Positions 43,294 through 54,305 of a stretch of DNA of 64,000 bases are shown piece after piece. A model generated the notes under the pieces. The model was given only the letters and a program-made list of their open reading frames with translations. It made no database searches and was not told the origin of the DNA. The stretch covers positions 124,001-188,000 of the forward strand of contig MSED01000004.1 in NCBI GenBank assembly GCA_002099365.1, read 5' to 3'. Each line of letters begins with the position of its first letter. The first letter of the stretch is position 1. Source of the stretch: Phialophora verrucosa (Eukaryota > Ascomycota > Eurotiomycetes > Chaetothyriales > Herpotrichiellaceae). Made by a program: the position numbers and the translations under genes.

Positions 43294-45654
43294 ATGGGCG
43301 ACACAAACGGGCACACCGTTCCGAATGGGGTTCACAAGCACCCGCTGGACCAACTGAGCAGCGACGAGGTCAACATTGCTCGACAGGCGGTTCTCGACGC
43401 TCGAAAGGCCGCTGTTATCTTTCGAAACACCTTTGCTGTTGAGCCAGCCAAAGCCGAGCTGGTCAAGTTTCTCGATGCTGAGCATGCTGGAACTCTCTCA
43501 GCCGATACTCCTCGACCTGCTCGGCAGGCGCGCGTCCAGTATGATGTCGTTTATGAGGATCGAAGCCATGAGTATATGGAATCAGTGATAGATGTTGCCT
43601 CCGGCAAGGAAGTCGAGCATAGACGCGTGCCTAGGACCTCACAACAGTCTTTGACGCTGGACGAATTCAAGGAATTCAGCGACGTGTGTGTTGAATCCGA
43701 GATGTTCAAGAAGGCAGTCAAAGAACTCAATCTCGACGAGAAGTTCGAGGTTGCCATCGATCCCTGGCCTTATGGTGGGCCGGATGCTGGAGAAGTCACC
43801 CCAAGGTATGCCGGCTTCGAGTCACGTCATCTGTGCTCTCTAACCACAAGTCTCAGATATACCCAAGGGCTATGTTTTGCTAAGCTGCGGAACGGCAACC
43901 CCGACAGCAACCACTATGGTTTCCCTCTACCCATCATCCCTGTAATGGATACATACAAGAAAGAAATCATCCGCATTGACCGTCTTGCCACTGGTGGCGT
44001 TGAGGATGGACTGAACTACGGAACAGCTGGCAAGAACGTTCTTGAGCACTGTCAGCCTGCGGAATACGTTCCTGAACTGCTGGACACTCCCCTCCGCAGC
44101 GACTTGAAGCCTCTGAATGTGCTACAGCCCGATGGGCCGTCGTTTACTGTAAGCGATGATTCCCTGATTGAATGGCAGAAGTGGAGATTCCGAGTCGGGT
44201 AAGGACTGATTTCCAACACCCATGGGCTGGAAGCTAAACAACATCTCTCAGATTTACTCCTCGCGAGTGTGCAGTCTTACACGACGTCCACTACGATGGT
44301 CGTAGCGTGCTATATCGTCTCAGTTTGTCAGAAATGACCGTCCCGTACGGCGACCCTCGACCACCGTTCCATCGCAAACAAGCTTTCGATTTTGGTGACG
44401 CAGGCGCAGGCCGAGCCGCCAATAATCTTGCTCTAGGCTGCGACTGCCTCGGTGTTATCAAATATATTGACGCCATGCTGGTCGATACAGAAGGCAAGCC
44501 GTCGGTCTCTAAGAACGTCGTTTGCGTTCACGAGCAGGACAACGGAATCGGCTGGAAACATACCAACTTTAGAACTAACCGCGCCGTCGTGACCAGATCA
44601 AGGGAGTTGGTTGTGCAATTCATCATTACTCTGGCGAATTACGAGTATATATTCGCGTATAAGTTCGACCAAGCTGGAGGGTATGCCGCTCCGCCCTAGG
44701 ATATTGAACCCATAGCTAACATTTCTCTAGCATCACTGTCGAGACTCGAGCTACCGGTATCGTCTCTGTGGTCAACATTGACCCCGGCAAGACCAGCCCT
44801 TACGGCAACGTTGTCTCTCCCGGTGCTCTTGCTCAGAACCATCAGCACATCTTCGCCGTACGGATCGACCCTGCCATTGATGGCCACAACAACACGATCT
44901 TTACTGAGGAGTCCCTACCTGTTCCGATGAACCCGAAGACGAACCCCCACGGCAACGCATACGACGTCGTTCGCAAGCCTGTCACCAAGTCAACCTCAAT
45001 TCATGCCTCGCCCTTCACCAACCTGACTATCAAGATGGCCAACCCCAACAAGATCAACCCAATCTCTCAAAGACCTATCTCGTACAAATTCATCCCCTCA
45101 CCAAGCCAACTCATCCTTGCTGATCCAGAGTCCATCGTCGCAAAACGTGCCGCGTTCGCCCATCACCACGTGTGGGTCACGAAATACAGAGATAATGAGT
45201 TGTTCGCAAGCGGGGAGTTTACAAACCAGTGAGTTCTTCATGGGAGATCGAGACGATCCGTAGTTCTCGGCCGAGGCCAGCCACGTACTGACTGTTCTGT
45301 AGATCGCAGAAAGAAGAGGGCGGCGTGGCCGACATGGTGGCCCGGAACGACAAGGTCGACGACGAGGATGTGGTTGTTTGGAACGTCTTTGGGCTCACGC
45401 ATAATCCACGTGTGGAAGACTGGCCCGTCATGCCGGTGGAGATCCATCAACTTCATCTTCGGCCCGCGGACTTTTTTGAGCGGAATCCAGCATTGGATGT
45501 GCCTGGAAACAAGAATCTCGCGAGTGTGGAGGTTGGGAGAGGGGCAAATGGCGACTGCTGCCAAACGAACGGCAATGGGTCAGTCCAGGCAGACCCAACA
45601 TCTCATCTGCAAGGCTCCGAGAGTATCCCCGTTGCCAGCGTCAACGGGCACTAA
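43294..45654 (+). CDS. Copper-containing primary amine oxidase
   Basis: Oxidises primary amines to aldehyde, ammonia and H2O2, allowing amines to serve as nitrogen source. Exons 43294-43805, 43857-44198, 44252-44680, 44731-45228 and 45303-45654 give 710 aa. The topaquinone precursor is Tyr415 in LANYEY. Copper ligands are His465 and His467 in NHQHIF and His627 in LTHNPRVEDWPVMP. The catalytic-domain stretch KQAFDFGDAGAGRAANNLALGCDC is intact. Intron 43806-43856 is 51 nt with no in-frame stop and reads through as 17 extra codons if retained. No signal peptide and no C-terminal SKL are present; the C-terminus is an unconserved tail. A GATA-type site lies upstream. Confidence 0.96.
43806..43856 (+). 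other. In-frame intron in the amine oxidase gene
   Basis: 51 nt, donor GTATGC, branch TCTAAC, acceptor CTCAG; no stop codon in frame. Splicing gives VTPRYTQGLCF. Confidence 0.85.
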
Positions 45655-46171
45655 ATCCGCATAGAATGTCACAAAGGCGCCACGGACTGGGTACAGCGAA
45701 CAGAGATTTTGACTCTGAATATCCTTCTTCCCATCTTCCTCGAAGCCTAGATAGTTACTTCTTCATACGCCTCCTTGTCTTTCAGTAATAGTCGGGGCGG
45801 GAACCGAGAGGCGGATTTGATGAGACTGGCCGCATCAAGAACTGGTGAAGACACGTGGAACGACGCGACTCATTGTTGGGGTCTCTACTGTGCATTGAGC
45901 CTCGGTCACTGACTCGTGCCCATCGCCCAATAAGCGGTCTACGTCATCTGCGCCGCCTGCTGTTTTGTCATGAAGAGTTCCAACAGTTTCTCCAGAAGAC
46001 TCAATTGTCCGCAGTGTCACCATGTATCTAATCAAGCCCCGTCTCTACTTCTCTTTGATCTTGTTCTCGCGTGTGCTAACGTCGCATCATATACCATCAG
46101 TACACAGCCTGTCGATACACTGAAACCCTTGATTCCCTCCGTGCCCATAACGAGCAGTGCCACCAGTAGCG
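45655..46171. other. Intergenic
   Basis: 517 bp between two plus-strand genes. TTTCTCCA occurs at about 45990 without operator flanks. Nothing else seen. Confidence 0.5.
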
Positions 46172-47125
46172 ATGAAGATCCAGTACAGAGATGAGAGCCT
46201 CGACTTTGAGGAGGTCCCCGATGAGACACTCAACGAGCTGGCTGTAAGAGCTGCGTCGCGCATTGGAGCGGATGTAGAACGCATATCGTTCTTTTTCCTG
46301 CCCAAGCCTGGTTTCCTGAAGTACCCGTTTGCGGAGCGCAAACTGAGCGACTTCATTATTCCCACCACACGAATAAAGCTAGTCGGGACGCCAAATTCGG
46401 AAGTCAAGAAGATGGTCGAGATGAGCACTTCCAGCCGCAGAAATACTCGCCCAAGCAATTTCAAGCCGGTCAAAGCGAACAAGGTGCGGGACTGGAAGAA
46501 GGTTCAAGAAGAGAGCACCTACACATTTCACGCGATCGAACCGTTGCCGTACCTGCCCAATCCGGAGAAGAGCAGGAGGTATCTCGAGCGACTGGCCAAC
46601 GATCCGGGCATCAAAGCATCCATGCGCAAGCACGGTTTCTCTGTGGGCCTGTTGACGGAAATGAATCCCGCCGAACACACCACGCATGAGTCAAAGACGC
46701 TGGGCTTAAACCGCAACCGCGGCGAGGTCATTGAACTGCGACTGCGGACAGATTCCTACGATGGGTATCGCGACTACAAGGTCATACGCAAAACCCTTTG
46801 CCACGAGCTATCGCACAATGTGTGGGGAGAGCATGACCGCAACTTCTGGAACTTGACTAAGGAGATTGAGCAGGAGGTGGAGCGCAATGATACACTTCAT
46901 GGAGGCCATCGGCTCTCAAGCGAGGAGTTCTACAATCCAGATGACACCTATGATGATGCTGAACATGCAGACTCCGGGGGTTGGACTGGGGGAGACTTTG
47001 TCCTTGGAGGGTCAACGAGCGAGGCTGGCTTGAGTCGTCGCGAGATTATGGCAAAAGCCGCGGAGTCGAGGATGCGGAAAGAAAAAGAGGCAGCAGAACG
47101 TGGGGATTCGCCGTCTCCGTCGTGA
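46172..47125 (+). CDS. WLM-domain metalloprotease with ubiquitin-like N-terminus
   Basis: 317 aa, single exon, starting at the ATG of MKIQYRDESLDFEEVP. The first 80 residues look like a ubiquitin-like fold (DETLNELAVRAASRIGADVERISFFFLPKPG...IKLVGT). The WLM (Wss1p-like metalloprotease) domain carries the zinc motif HELSHNVWGEH, an extended HExxHxxGxxH-like site, preceded by LGLNRNRGEVIELRLRT and YRDYKVIRKTL. The same order is found in the fission-yeast ubiquitin-like/WLM fusion proteins. Wss1 relatives degrade proteins crosslinked to DNA or modified by SUMO; that role is an inference here. The C-terminus is charged and low-complexity. Confidence 0.9.
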   Translation: MKIQYRDESLDFEEVPDETLNELAVRAASRIGADVERISFFFLPKPGFLKYPFAERKLSDFIIPTTRIKLVGTPNSEVKKMVEMSTSSRRNTRPSNFKPVKANKVRDWKKVQEESTYTFHAIEPLPYLPNPEKSRRYLERLANDPGIKASMRKHGFSVGLLTEMNPAEHTTHESKTLGLNRNRGEVIELRLRTDSYDGYRDYKVIRKTLCHELSHNVWGEHDRNFWNLTKEIEQEVERNDTLHGGHRLSSEEFYNPDDTYDDAEHADSGGWTGGDFVLGGSTSEAGLSRREIMAKAAESRMRKEKEAAERGDSPSPS

Positions 47126-48220
47126 CTTCGACTCCATTTCCAAGTGAGTTTTTGTGCGATAGCGAGGCGTTGGCGGCCTACATCTCTTGCTTTATGCTTG
47201 CGAATCTTGAGCTACTGTACGCAGTAGATAGCAATAGTACCCGTTCACTGTACATATTGTGTTCGGACAGCCATGAGTTGCGAGTACTTGTACTCCCGAC
47301 GGAGTAGATGATCTTCGGCCCCCGAAACAAAGCTAACGAGAGTACCGTACATATCCCAGCCATTGAGGGCCCCGGACCCGGCGAGCCGGATCTGGACCTG
47401 GACGATCCCTAATTCGGGGCCACGGGCTGCCTAAAAATATAGACTCTTAGGTGCCTGCCTTGCAGCGCCATGGCCTTTCTGAGAGAGAGCGCGAAGCTCG
47501 CCCCAGGAAGAGCAATACGAAGACTCCCCTCCGAATCGACTTGTCCGGGGCTCAAGCTGGGCTAACGAGGGCCCGAAAGACCACTAACCACGCGTGATCC
47601 GGGCATTAACGTCCAAGGGGAAAAGAAGGACTTCATCGCTGGGAGCCTAAGCACTATGAGCTCCTTTAGACCATGATATACCGCGTAATGCCAATACCCC
47701 GAAGCTGTTGAGTGAAGGTAAACTCGTCCATAGTACTTATAGTGGAAGACTGAAGAGTATACCATGCTGGAACTTTCTTTTCACATGCAGCAGTGATTAG
47801 CCTTATCAGCGTCAGATCGGCTTTTGCTACTGCCCTCGCTCCTATTTCCCCGAGCTGCTCGTGTCGATTGCCTCCGACACCTTGACGGGCCGTCGGCAAT
47901 CGACGTCACAACTTGACTTTTCACCTGCAAGTGACCTGCATTTCCGTCGCAGGTGAAGTCAAAACGCACTCAGCGGGGAACAGAGGAGCTTTTATTTGAT
48001 TCAGGTACGGCGCACACGGCAAAGATCCTCTGCATCTGTTGGGCCGTTCCTTTTGCGGGCTGCCGCTTGCCGCTGCACTGGCAGTGACTCCCACCTGCAC
48101 CACCATTCACTCAGGGAGCCGCCGCGAGTCCTGTCAGATCAGCTCTCTCTGACTCTTTATCTCTTTTCCTTCTTGTTTGCCCTCTCATAGATCGATTCTG
48201 TTTGCCTGTATCGATACTAA
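47126..48220. other. Intergenic, PFK-2 promoter
   Basis: 1.1 kb. Contains an imperfect inverted repeat at 47913-47964 and CT-rich sequence near 48100-48190 just upstream of the start. No gene recognised. Confidence 0.5.
47913..47964. repeat. Imperfect inverted repeat upstream of PFK-2
   Basis: Left arm TTGACTTTTCACCTGC and right arm GCAGGTGAAGTCAAAA, 20 nt apart, pairing CACCTGC with GCAGGTG and TTGACTT with AAGTCAA around a 2-nt bulge. About 260-310 bp upstream of the start codon. Confidence 0.5.
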
Positions 48221-50439
48221 ATGCCTCTGCTAGAAGGTCTCAGACAAACCGCCTCGCCTAGTACGGGTGCAAATACCCCGAGTTCCCCGACGAGTGCACG
48301 TCGCATCAGCGAGGCATATTCTGACCTTGCGCGCGTTGCCATGATCACAAACGCTTCGAGTACTGCTCATGAGAGCGACTCCGTCAATCATGCGGCCTAC
48401 CACTCGAGTTTGATGCCTCCACCCAAGACCGCATTTGGCAGATCAGCGACAAACGCATCAACAAGCAAACTGCCAACCCAACCCGCACACGCCCTGGGAA
48501 GAGCGTTAACGGATACTCCAGCGCCGAGCGCACCTACTAGTCCTCAAATGTGAGTGCATCTACTCTCATTAGCACTGCTGGCAACATTGACTCATCTGGC
48601 GCAGACATGCTCGAAGCAGTTCAAATGTCTCAGGGTCTGCAACACCGAAGATTCGTGCGACAACGCTCGATATCCCTGGCCTTACTCGATCGAAAGTCTC
48701 ACCAAACGGTCAGATCTCAGAAAGAGATGTCGCTGCAAAACTCATCATCATCATGGTCGGATTGCCGGCAAGGGGAAAGAGTTATATTGTCAAGAAGATT
48801 GCTCGATACTTGAACTGGTTACAGCATCCCACCAGGATCTTCAACGTGGGAGATCGCCGAAGAGTGGCTGCTGGTGTTGGTCAGACCATCCCAGATCGAA
48901 CGACTGCCGCCCTGCGGGAATCAGTACGCCGCATGAGCGCCACCACGCTCGGCCCTCAGAGCGTTGTGGATCATGGCGAACTCCTTCCACCGCCAGCGAT
49001 CGAGACGAAAATTCTAGTGAACGGCGAGATTACAGCCGATCCTATAAGTCCGCTGCAAATGAATGGCCACAACGCGACCATCGCGGACCACAAGGACCCT
49101 ATTCAACTCTCTGCGCCCGAGCCTATTGACCAATCTGCTGAATTCTTTGATCCTAACAATGTCAAGGCCAAACAAATCAGGGAACAGGTGGCGCATCAAG
49201 CCTTGGATGAACTCCTCAAGTACGTGCTGGAGGACGGTGGTTCGGTGGGGATCCTAGACGCCACGAATCACACCAGAGACAGACGTCTGTCCCTCGTCAA
49301 ACACATCCGTGACCGGGACGAGAACATCAACATCCTTTTTGTCGAGTCTCGCTGCCAAGACCAGAACCTGCTAGAAGCGAATATGCGTCTGAAGCTGTCC
49401 GGCCCCGACTATAAGGGAAAGGATCCAGTGGCCTCGTTCAAGGACTTCCAAGCCCGTGTGCAACAGTATGAAAGATCCTATCAGAACCTAGACGAGTTCG
49501 AAGAGGAACACAACATGGCATATTGCTCAATGGTGGATGTAGGTCGGAAAATGGTTACCCATCAAGTGAAGGGCTTTCTTTCCATTCAAACGGTCACCTA
49601 TTTGATGAACTTCAATCTGGCTCCGCGACAGATCTGGATAACCCGACATGGCGAATCAATGGACAATGTCAATGGCAAGATCGGCGGTGATAGCTCCTTG
49701 AGCGACAATGGCAAGAAATATGCGCAAGCCTTGGCGAAGTTCATTGGTGAGCAGAGAAATGCATGGGAGGATTATCAGGCGGAAAAACAGGCAAACATGC
49801 ACTTCCCTCCGCTGCCGGGTGATACGACACCGCCGAACCCGGAGTACACGGCTCAGGCTCTTCAGGAGAGGAACTTTTGTGTCTGGACATCCATGCTCAA
49901 GCGAAGTATCGAGACAAGCCAGTGGTTCAGTGATGAAGACTACGACATCAAGCAGATGCGGATGCTCGACGAGCTCAACGCTGGGTCAATGGAAGGCATG
50001 ACATACTCAGAAATCCGGGACAAAATGCCTGACGAGTACGAGCTTCGTAAGCGCGACAAGTTGCACTATCGATACCCTGGGCCCGGCGGAGAGGGCTATC
50101 TCGACATTATCAACCGACTCGGCAAAGTCATTTTGGAGATCGAAAGAATGACAGACCACGTTCTTATTATCGGCCATCGCAGCATATGCCGGGTGTTGCT
50201 GGCGTATTTCATGGGCCTTAAACAAGAGGATATCAGCGACCTCGACGTCCCTTTGGGAGTCGTCTACAGCCTTGAGCCGGTAAGCAAAACCACTCCCGTC
50301 GGATTTGGGGAAGGGCTGACATCTTTTGCAGAGGCCGCATGGCGTCGACTTCAAGGCATTCCGCTACGACCCTTCTGTCGATGGGTTCCGACACGAACCA
50401 GACTACCGGATGAGGCGAGCAGTTGACCCACAAGCCTGA
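48221..50439 (+). CDS. 6-phosphofructo-2-kinase / fructose-2,6-bisphosphatase
   Basis: Makes and degrades fructose 2,6-bisphosphate, the switch between glycolysis and gluconeogenesis. Exons 48221-48549, 48605-50279 and 50332-50439 give 703 aa. A Ser/Pro/Thr-rich N-terminus of about 150 residues precedes the kinase P-loop GLPARGKSY. Kinase motifs GSVGILDATNHTRDRR and LFVESRCQD follow. The bisphosphatase half has ITRHGES (phospho-His acceptor intact), the active-site Glu in NAGSMEGMTY and the second His in IIGHRSICR, so both activities may be present. An insertion of roughly 85 residues separates NVGDRRR from FFDPNN. The last exon restores LEPRPHGVDFKAFRYD. Confidence 0.93.
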
Positions 50440-51696
50440 GTTTCGTATTGCCCATGCATTATTGAGCCTGATACCCCTATCTACATGCGCCTTGTCATCA
50501 GGTCACGTTGCGTACCTGGATATGTCGATTATAGTTACACACCGCAATTGGGCGCTGCAAGATATTTGCTACGACTGGACTAATACTCCTTTTGCGCTTT
50601 CTGCAGGCAAGAATTCCACTGGCAACAGCGTCCGGATCTTCCCACTCGCATGGATTCCTGGATGGAATGGTAGTTGAACGTGTGAAATTTGCACAAAGTG
50701 TTCGCATTTCACGGGGACGGATACTGGAGATTTGGCGACGGTGTTCAGGAACGACGGTATTTAGCGCGGTCGCTTTTCTAATTTCGGTGGCACTCAGTAT
50801 GGCGTTGGGCGGATCTGATCTTTTAAGGGTTCGAGGCAAGGATTTCGAGCTCAAGCGACGACGACGGAGATGATATGAAGTCTCCGGGGGCGTTCAGGAA
50901 TTTGTGTCCGGCAAGACGGAACCGGCTACATCGCCACACATTCCTGCAGGGCCGGTCTACGCGCCAATGGGATTCGCACGCCGGAGTCTCTTGTCATACG
51001 CGAACTTTGCTAGCGTAGCAACTCTCCTCTGGTCCTGCTCGAAGCAGTCGCCCTACGAAGTGTGCCTGGGCTGAACGAACAGTGTGGAGCGATCCTGGTG
51101 CTGCCCAGGTGCATAGAGTCATTGAGTTAATCATTGCTGATAAGAGCGCCTGACTTAGCTGATCAGAAGAATTTGCACACGTCCTGCCGTGTTTCCGTCC
51201 CCGTTCTGCCCCTCCACTTCCCTTCCCTCATATTACTCGTTCCTGTTGTACTGTAACTCGTTCGAGGATTCTTCGTTTCTCGGACAGCCCGGGTACCTTT
51301 CACCCAGCAGAAGAAACGCATACATGCTAGCATCAGCCATCTGCATGGAACGCCTTCATTTCGTTGGTCTTCGTATTATGCACCGAACAATGAAAACAAC
51401 CGTACAATAACAATCACTTACCACGGCGCTCATCGTTCGAGCTCCGGCCGGCACGGGACACGCAAGATACTCGAGCGACCTGTGTGCGACAGTTCGTTAA
51501 ACCCGATCATCCACTCCACAATCAGTCTCGATATCGTCAAAATAAGCCGCCTAGAGGCTTGGTGAGTTCGAGTTCGATTCAAGCTTGTCAAGCAATTGTC
51601 TTGTCGGTTTCAGTCACCCCACGATTGGACGAGGCAAAAAAGATACCACGAAGTCACGAGCCGAAGAGGATCGTTCCATTCCACCCATCCACCATC
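50440..51696. other. Intergenic
   Basis: 1.26 kb between PFK-2 and the antiporter, both on the plus strand. Pyrimidine-rich sequence around 51190-51260. No gene recognised. Confidence 0.5.
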
Positions 51697-53548
51697 ATGC
51701 CGACACTTGTTCTGACGAACTTCAATATTGTCACTGCGGCCTTGGGTGGCTTTATCACCGTCTTCGCGCTGGTCAGTTATTTGCTGAAAGAGCGCTTCTA
51801 CCTTTCAGAAGCATGTGAGTGGCCCGAGACTTCGCGACAGAAACGTGTGGCTGACATCCTCTTCAAGTGATCTCGTTGGTGGCAGGTATCATTTTTGGTC
51901 CAGATGCAGCCAACCTCATCAGGCCTATGGAATACGCCCTTCACTCGGAAGAAAACCTCGATTACATCACCCTGTACTTTACGCGCCTCGTCTTAGGCGT
52001 GCAACTTGTACTCGCCGGCGTCCAGCTGCCAAGCATGTATCTCCGGACGGAATGGAGGTCACTCACTCTGCTGCTCGGCCCAGGAATGTGCGGCATGTGG
52101 ATGTGTGCGAGCTTGCTGGTGTGGGCATTTGTTCCTCACTTGAACTTCCTCCATGCGCTGGCCATCGGAGCATGTGTGACCCCCACAGACCCCGTCTTGT
52201 CGAACTCTATTGTCAAGGGCAAATTTGCGGACAAGAACATCCCAAAGCCGTTGCAGAAGATCATCATCGCGGAATCAGGCGCGAACGACGGTCTGGGTTA
52301 CCCGTTCCTGTTCCTCGCCTTGTACCTGATCAAGTATGTGCAGCACGGAGGTGCGGGACAGCCGGGCGGCGCGTCAAAAGCCATGGGCTATTGGTTCGGG
52401 GAGACATGGGGCTATACCATCCTGTTAAGTGTCGTCTACGGCGCGGTTGTAGGTTGGCTTGCAAAAGAACTCCTCCATTTCGCCGAGCAGCGGAAGTTCG
52501 TGGATCGAGAGAGCTTCCTCGTTTTTGCCATCACGCTGGCTCTCTTCATCACGGGAACGTGCGGCATGGTTGGCTCTGATGATGTGTTGGCGTGTTTTAT
52601 TGCTGGAAATGCGTTCACCTGGGACGACTGGTGAGTTTTCTATCCCAGCGCTCTTGGAGGCCCTTGCTGATCTGGCGCAGGTTCCGCCGCGAAACCGAAG
52701 ATGACTCTCTCCAGCCAACCATCGACATGTTGCTCAATATATCAGTCTTTCTCTGGTTTGGCGCAGTGTGCCCATGGGCAGACTTCCGGGACAACGACGT
52801 CATTCCCATCTGGCGATTAATTCTGCTGGGGATTACCATCCTGCTTTTTCGGCGTCTGCCAGTTGTTTTCGCAATGCACAAGAAAATCCGCCAGATCGAA
52901 GAGTTCCAACAAGCTGCTTTCGTGGGCTTCTTTGGGCCGATCGGAGTTTCGGCGATTTTCTACCTCTACGTCAGTATCGATTTCCTACGTCAGATCACCG
53001 TGGACGGTATCGTGAGGGATGATGCAGTGCGGCTCGAGGAGGTCATGAGGGTGGTTATCTGGTTTCTGGCCATATGCAGCATCATCGTCCACGGTCTCTC
53101 GATCCCACTGGGCAAGCTCGGATACCACCTTCCGAGAACCATGTCTCAGGCGCTGAGCAGTGAAGTTAGCGAAAGTGAACCAGACCTTCATGTAGGACCG
53201 AGACACGGGCAAAGATCCACAAGTCAGTTACGGTCATTGAAGAACAGTCGCCTCGGAAGAGACAAAGATCGCCGACCAAGCACCGGGGCGTTCATGATCG
53301 GTCAGGGACAGTCGACAACGACAACGGCGATGGACCTGGAAAGTCAGCTGGAGCCGAATAGGCCAGTAAATATCATTGAGGATTCCCCGGTGGGAGGGAC
53401 GCCGGCTCCGACGACGATGGTGGAAGGCCAAGCAGATATCGAACTCAAGCAGCGGGTATCGAGAAGGGCAGTAGAATTTTCGACGCCTCCGGAGCCGGAG
53501 GCAGCCAAGGTGGAAAAGCCATCGACAGATGAAGGAGATGTGGTTTGA
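51697..53548 (+). CDS. Na+/H+ antiporter, fungal NhaP/Nha1-like
   Basis: Plasma-membrane exchange of Na+ or K+ for H+. Exons 51697-51814, 51868-52630 and 52681-53548 give 582 aa. The membrane domain has about 12 hydrophobic segments. Conserved transport motifs are ISLVAGIIFGP, GACVTPTDPVLSNSIVKGKFAD (the TD residues of the unwound helix) and IIAESGANDGLGYPFL (the ND pair). GSDDVLACFIAGNAFTWDDW|F is joined at intron 2. The hydrophilic C-terminal tail (about residues 430-582) is short compared with yeast Nha1 and rich in Ser/Thr and charged residues, so it may be regulatory. Confidence 0.94.
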
Positions 53549-54305
53549 TCGCGGACTTGCCTGGTCCGTGCTACGTGTTGTATGTATCCTGTGACGGTGC
53601 TGTTAGCTGGCCACAACTAGATGTAAAGACAGGATAACCATGTCCCTATGGAGCACTAGATACTCCGTACAGAAAGGCAGCTTCCGCAGGATGGGGTTTT
53701 GAAGGGGGCATTGGCCGGAGAGACGAGTCCCGACCACCTGAGGGCACATCCCCCTCCCCCCTCCCACCTCAAAACTCCACCACTCCCTGCACCCTCCAGC
53801 CAAACACCATCACGGCACCAGGGTGACTCCCCCATCCTCAACTGAAAGGAAGCAGGTGGGTGCCTGTCACAACCACAGTCTTCCCCGCTTGCGCGACGAG
53901 AGACCGCACCAGAACGTTACCCTCCCCCCCTGCAACAACCCTCCCTCCCCTCTGCCTTGGGACCTCCCAACCTTGGAGTGAGGGCAGTCCTGTCACCGCT
54001 CTCTGATCCTCGCTCGCCCCTGTCTGTCTGCACCTCACCTTCACCTTCCTCTTCGCATTGCCTGCTTGACCACTCTACCTCTCCTTCACGTGTGGGATTG
54101 AACTCACCGTCACAGACTACCACCACTTACCTCTCAAACGCGGTCCGGACGCTTACCTAGATGCTTGACCTTGGCCGTTGACCACTTCCCTTTCTCTTCC
54201 CGACCACGCTACACGCTTTTCATTCCGTCGACTCATCAATAAGACAATCTGTCGCGACTTGGGCGAACTAATCGGGTCCTCCGCCTACCATTCCGCAGAC
54301 AACTC
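53549..54305. other. Intergenic, RNase H1 promoter
   Basis: 757 bp. Contains the pyrimidine-rich tract listed below and a TACTCCGTACAGA 13-mer at 53661-53673. Confidence 0.6.
53740..54070 (+). promoter_or_regulatory. C/T-rich tract upstream of RNase H1
   Basis: About 330 bp with long runs of C and T on the plus strand (for example CCCCCTCCCACCTC near 53755, and again near 53925 and 54030). Such tracts are common in fungal promoters; the strand asymmetry is unusually strong here. Confidence 0.6.
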
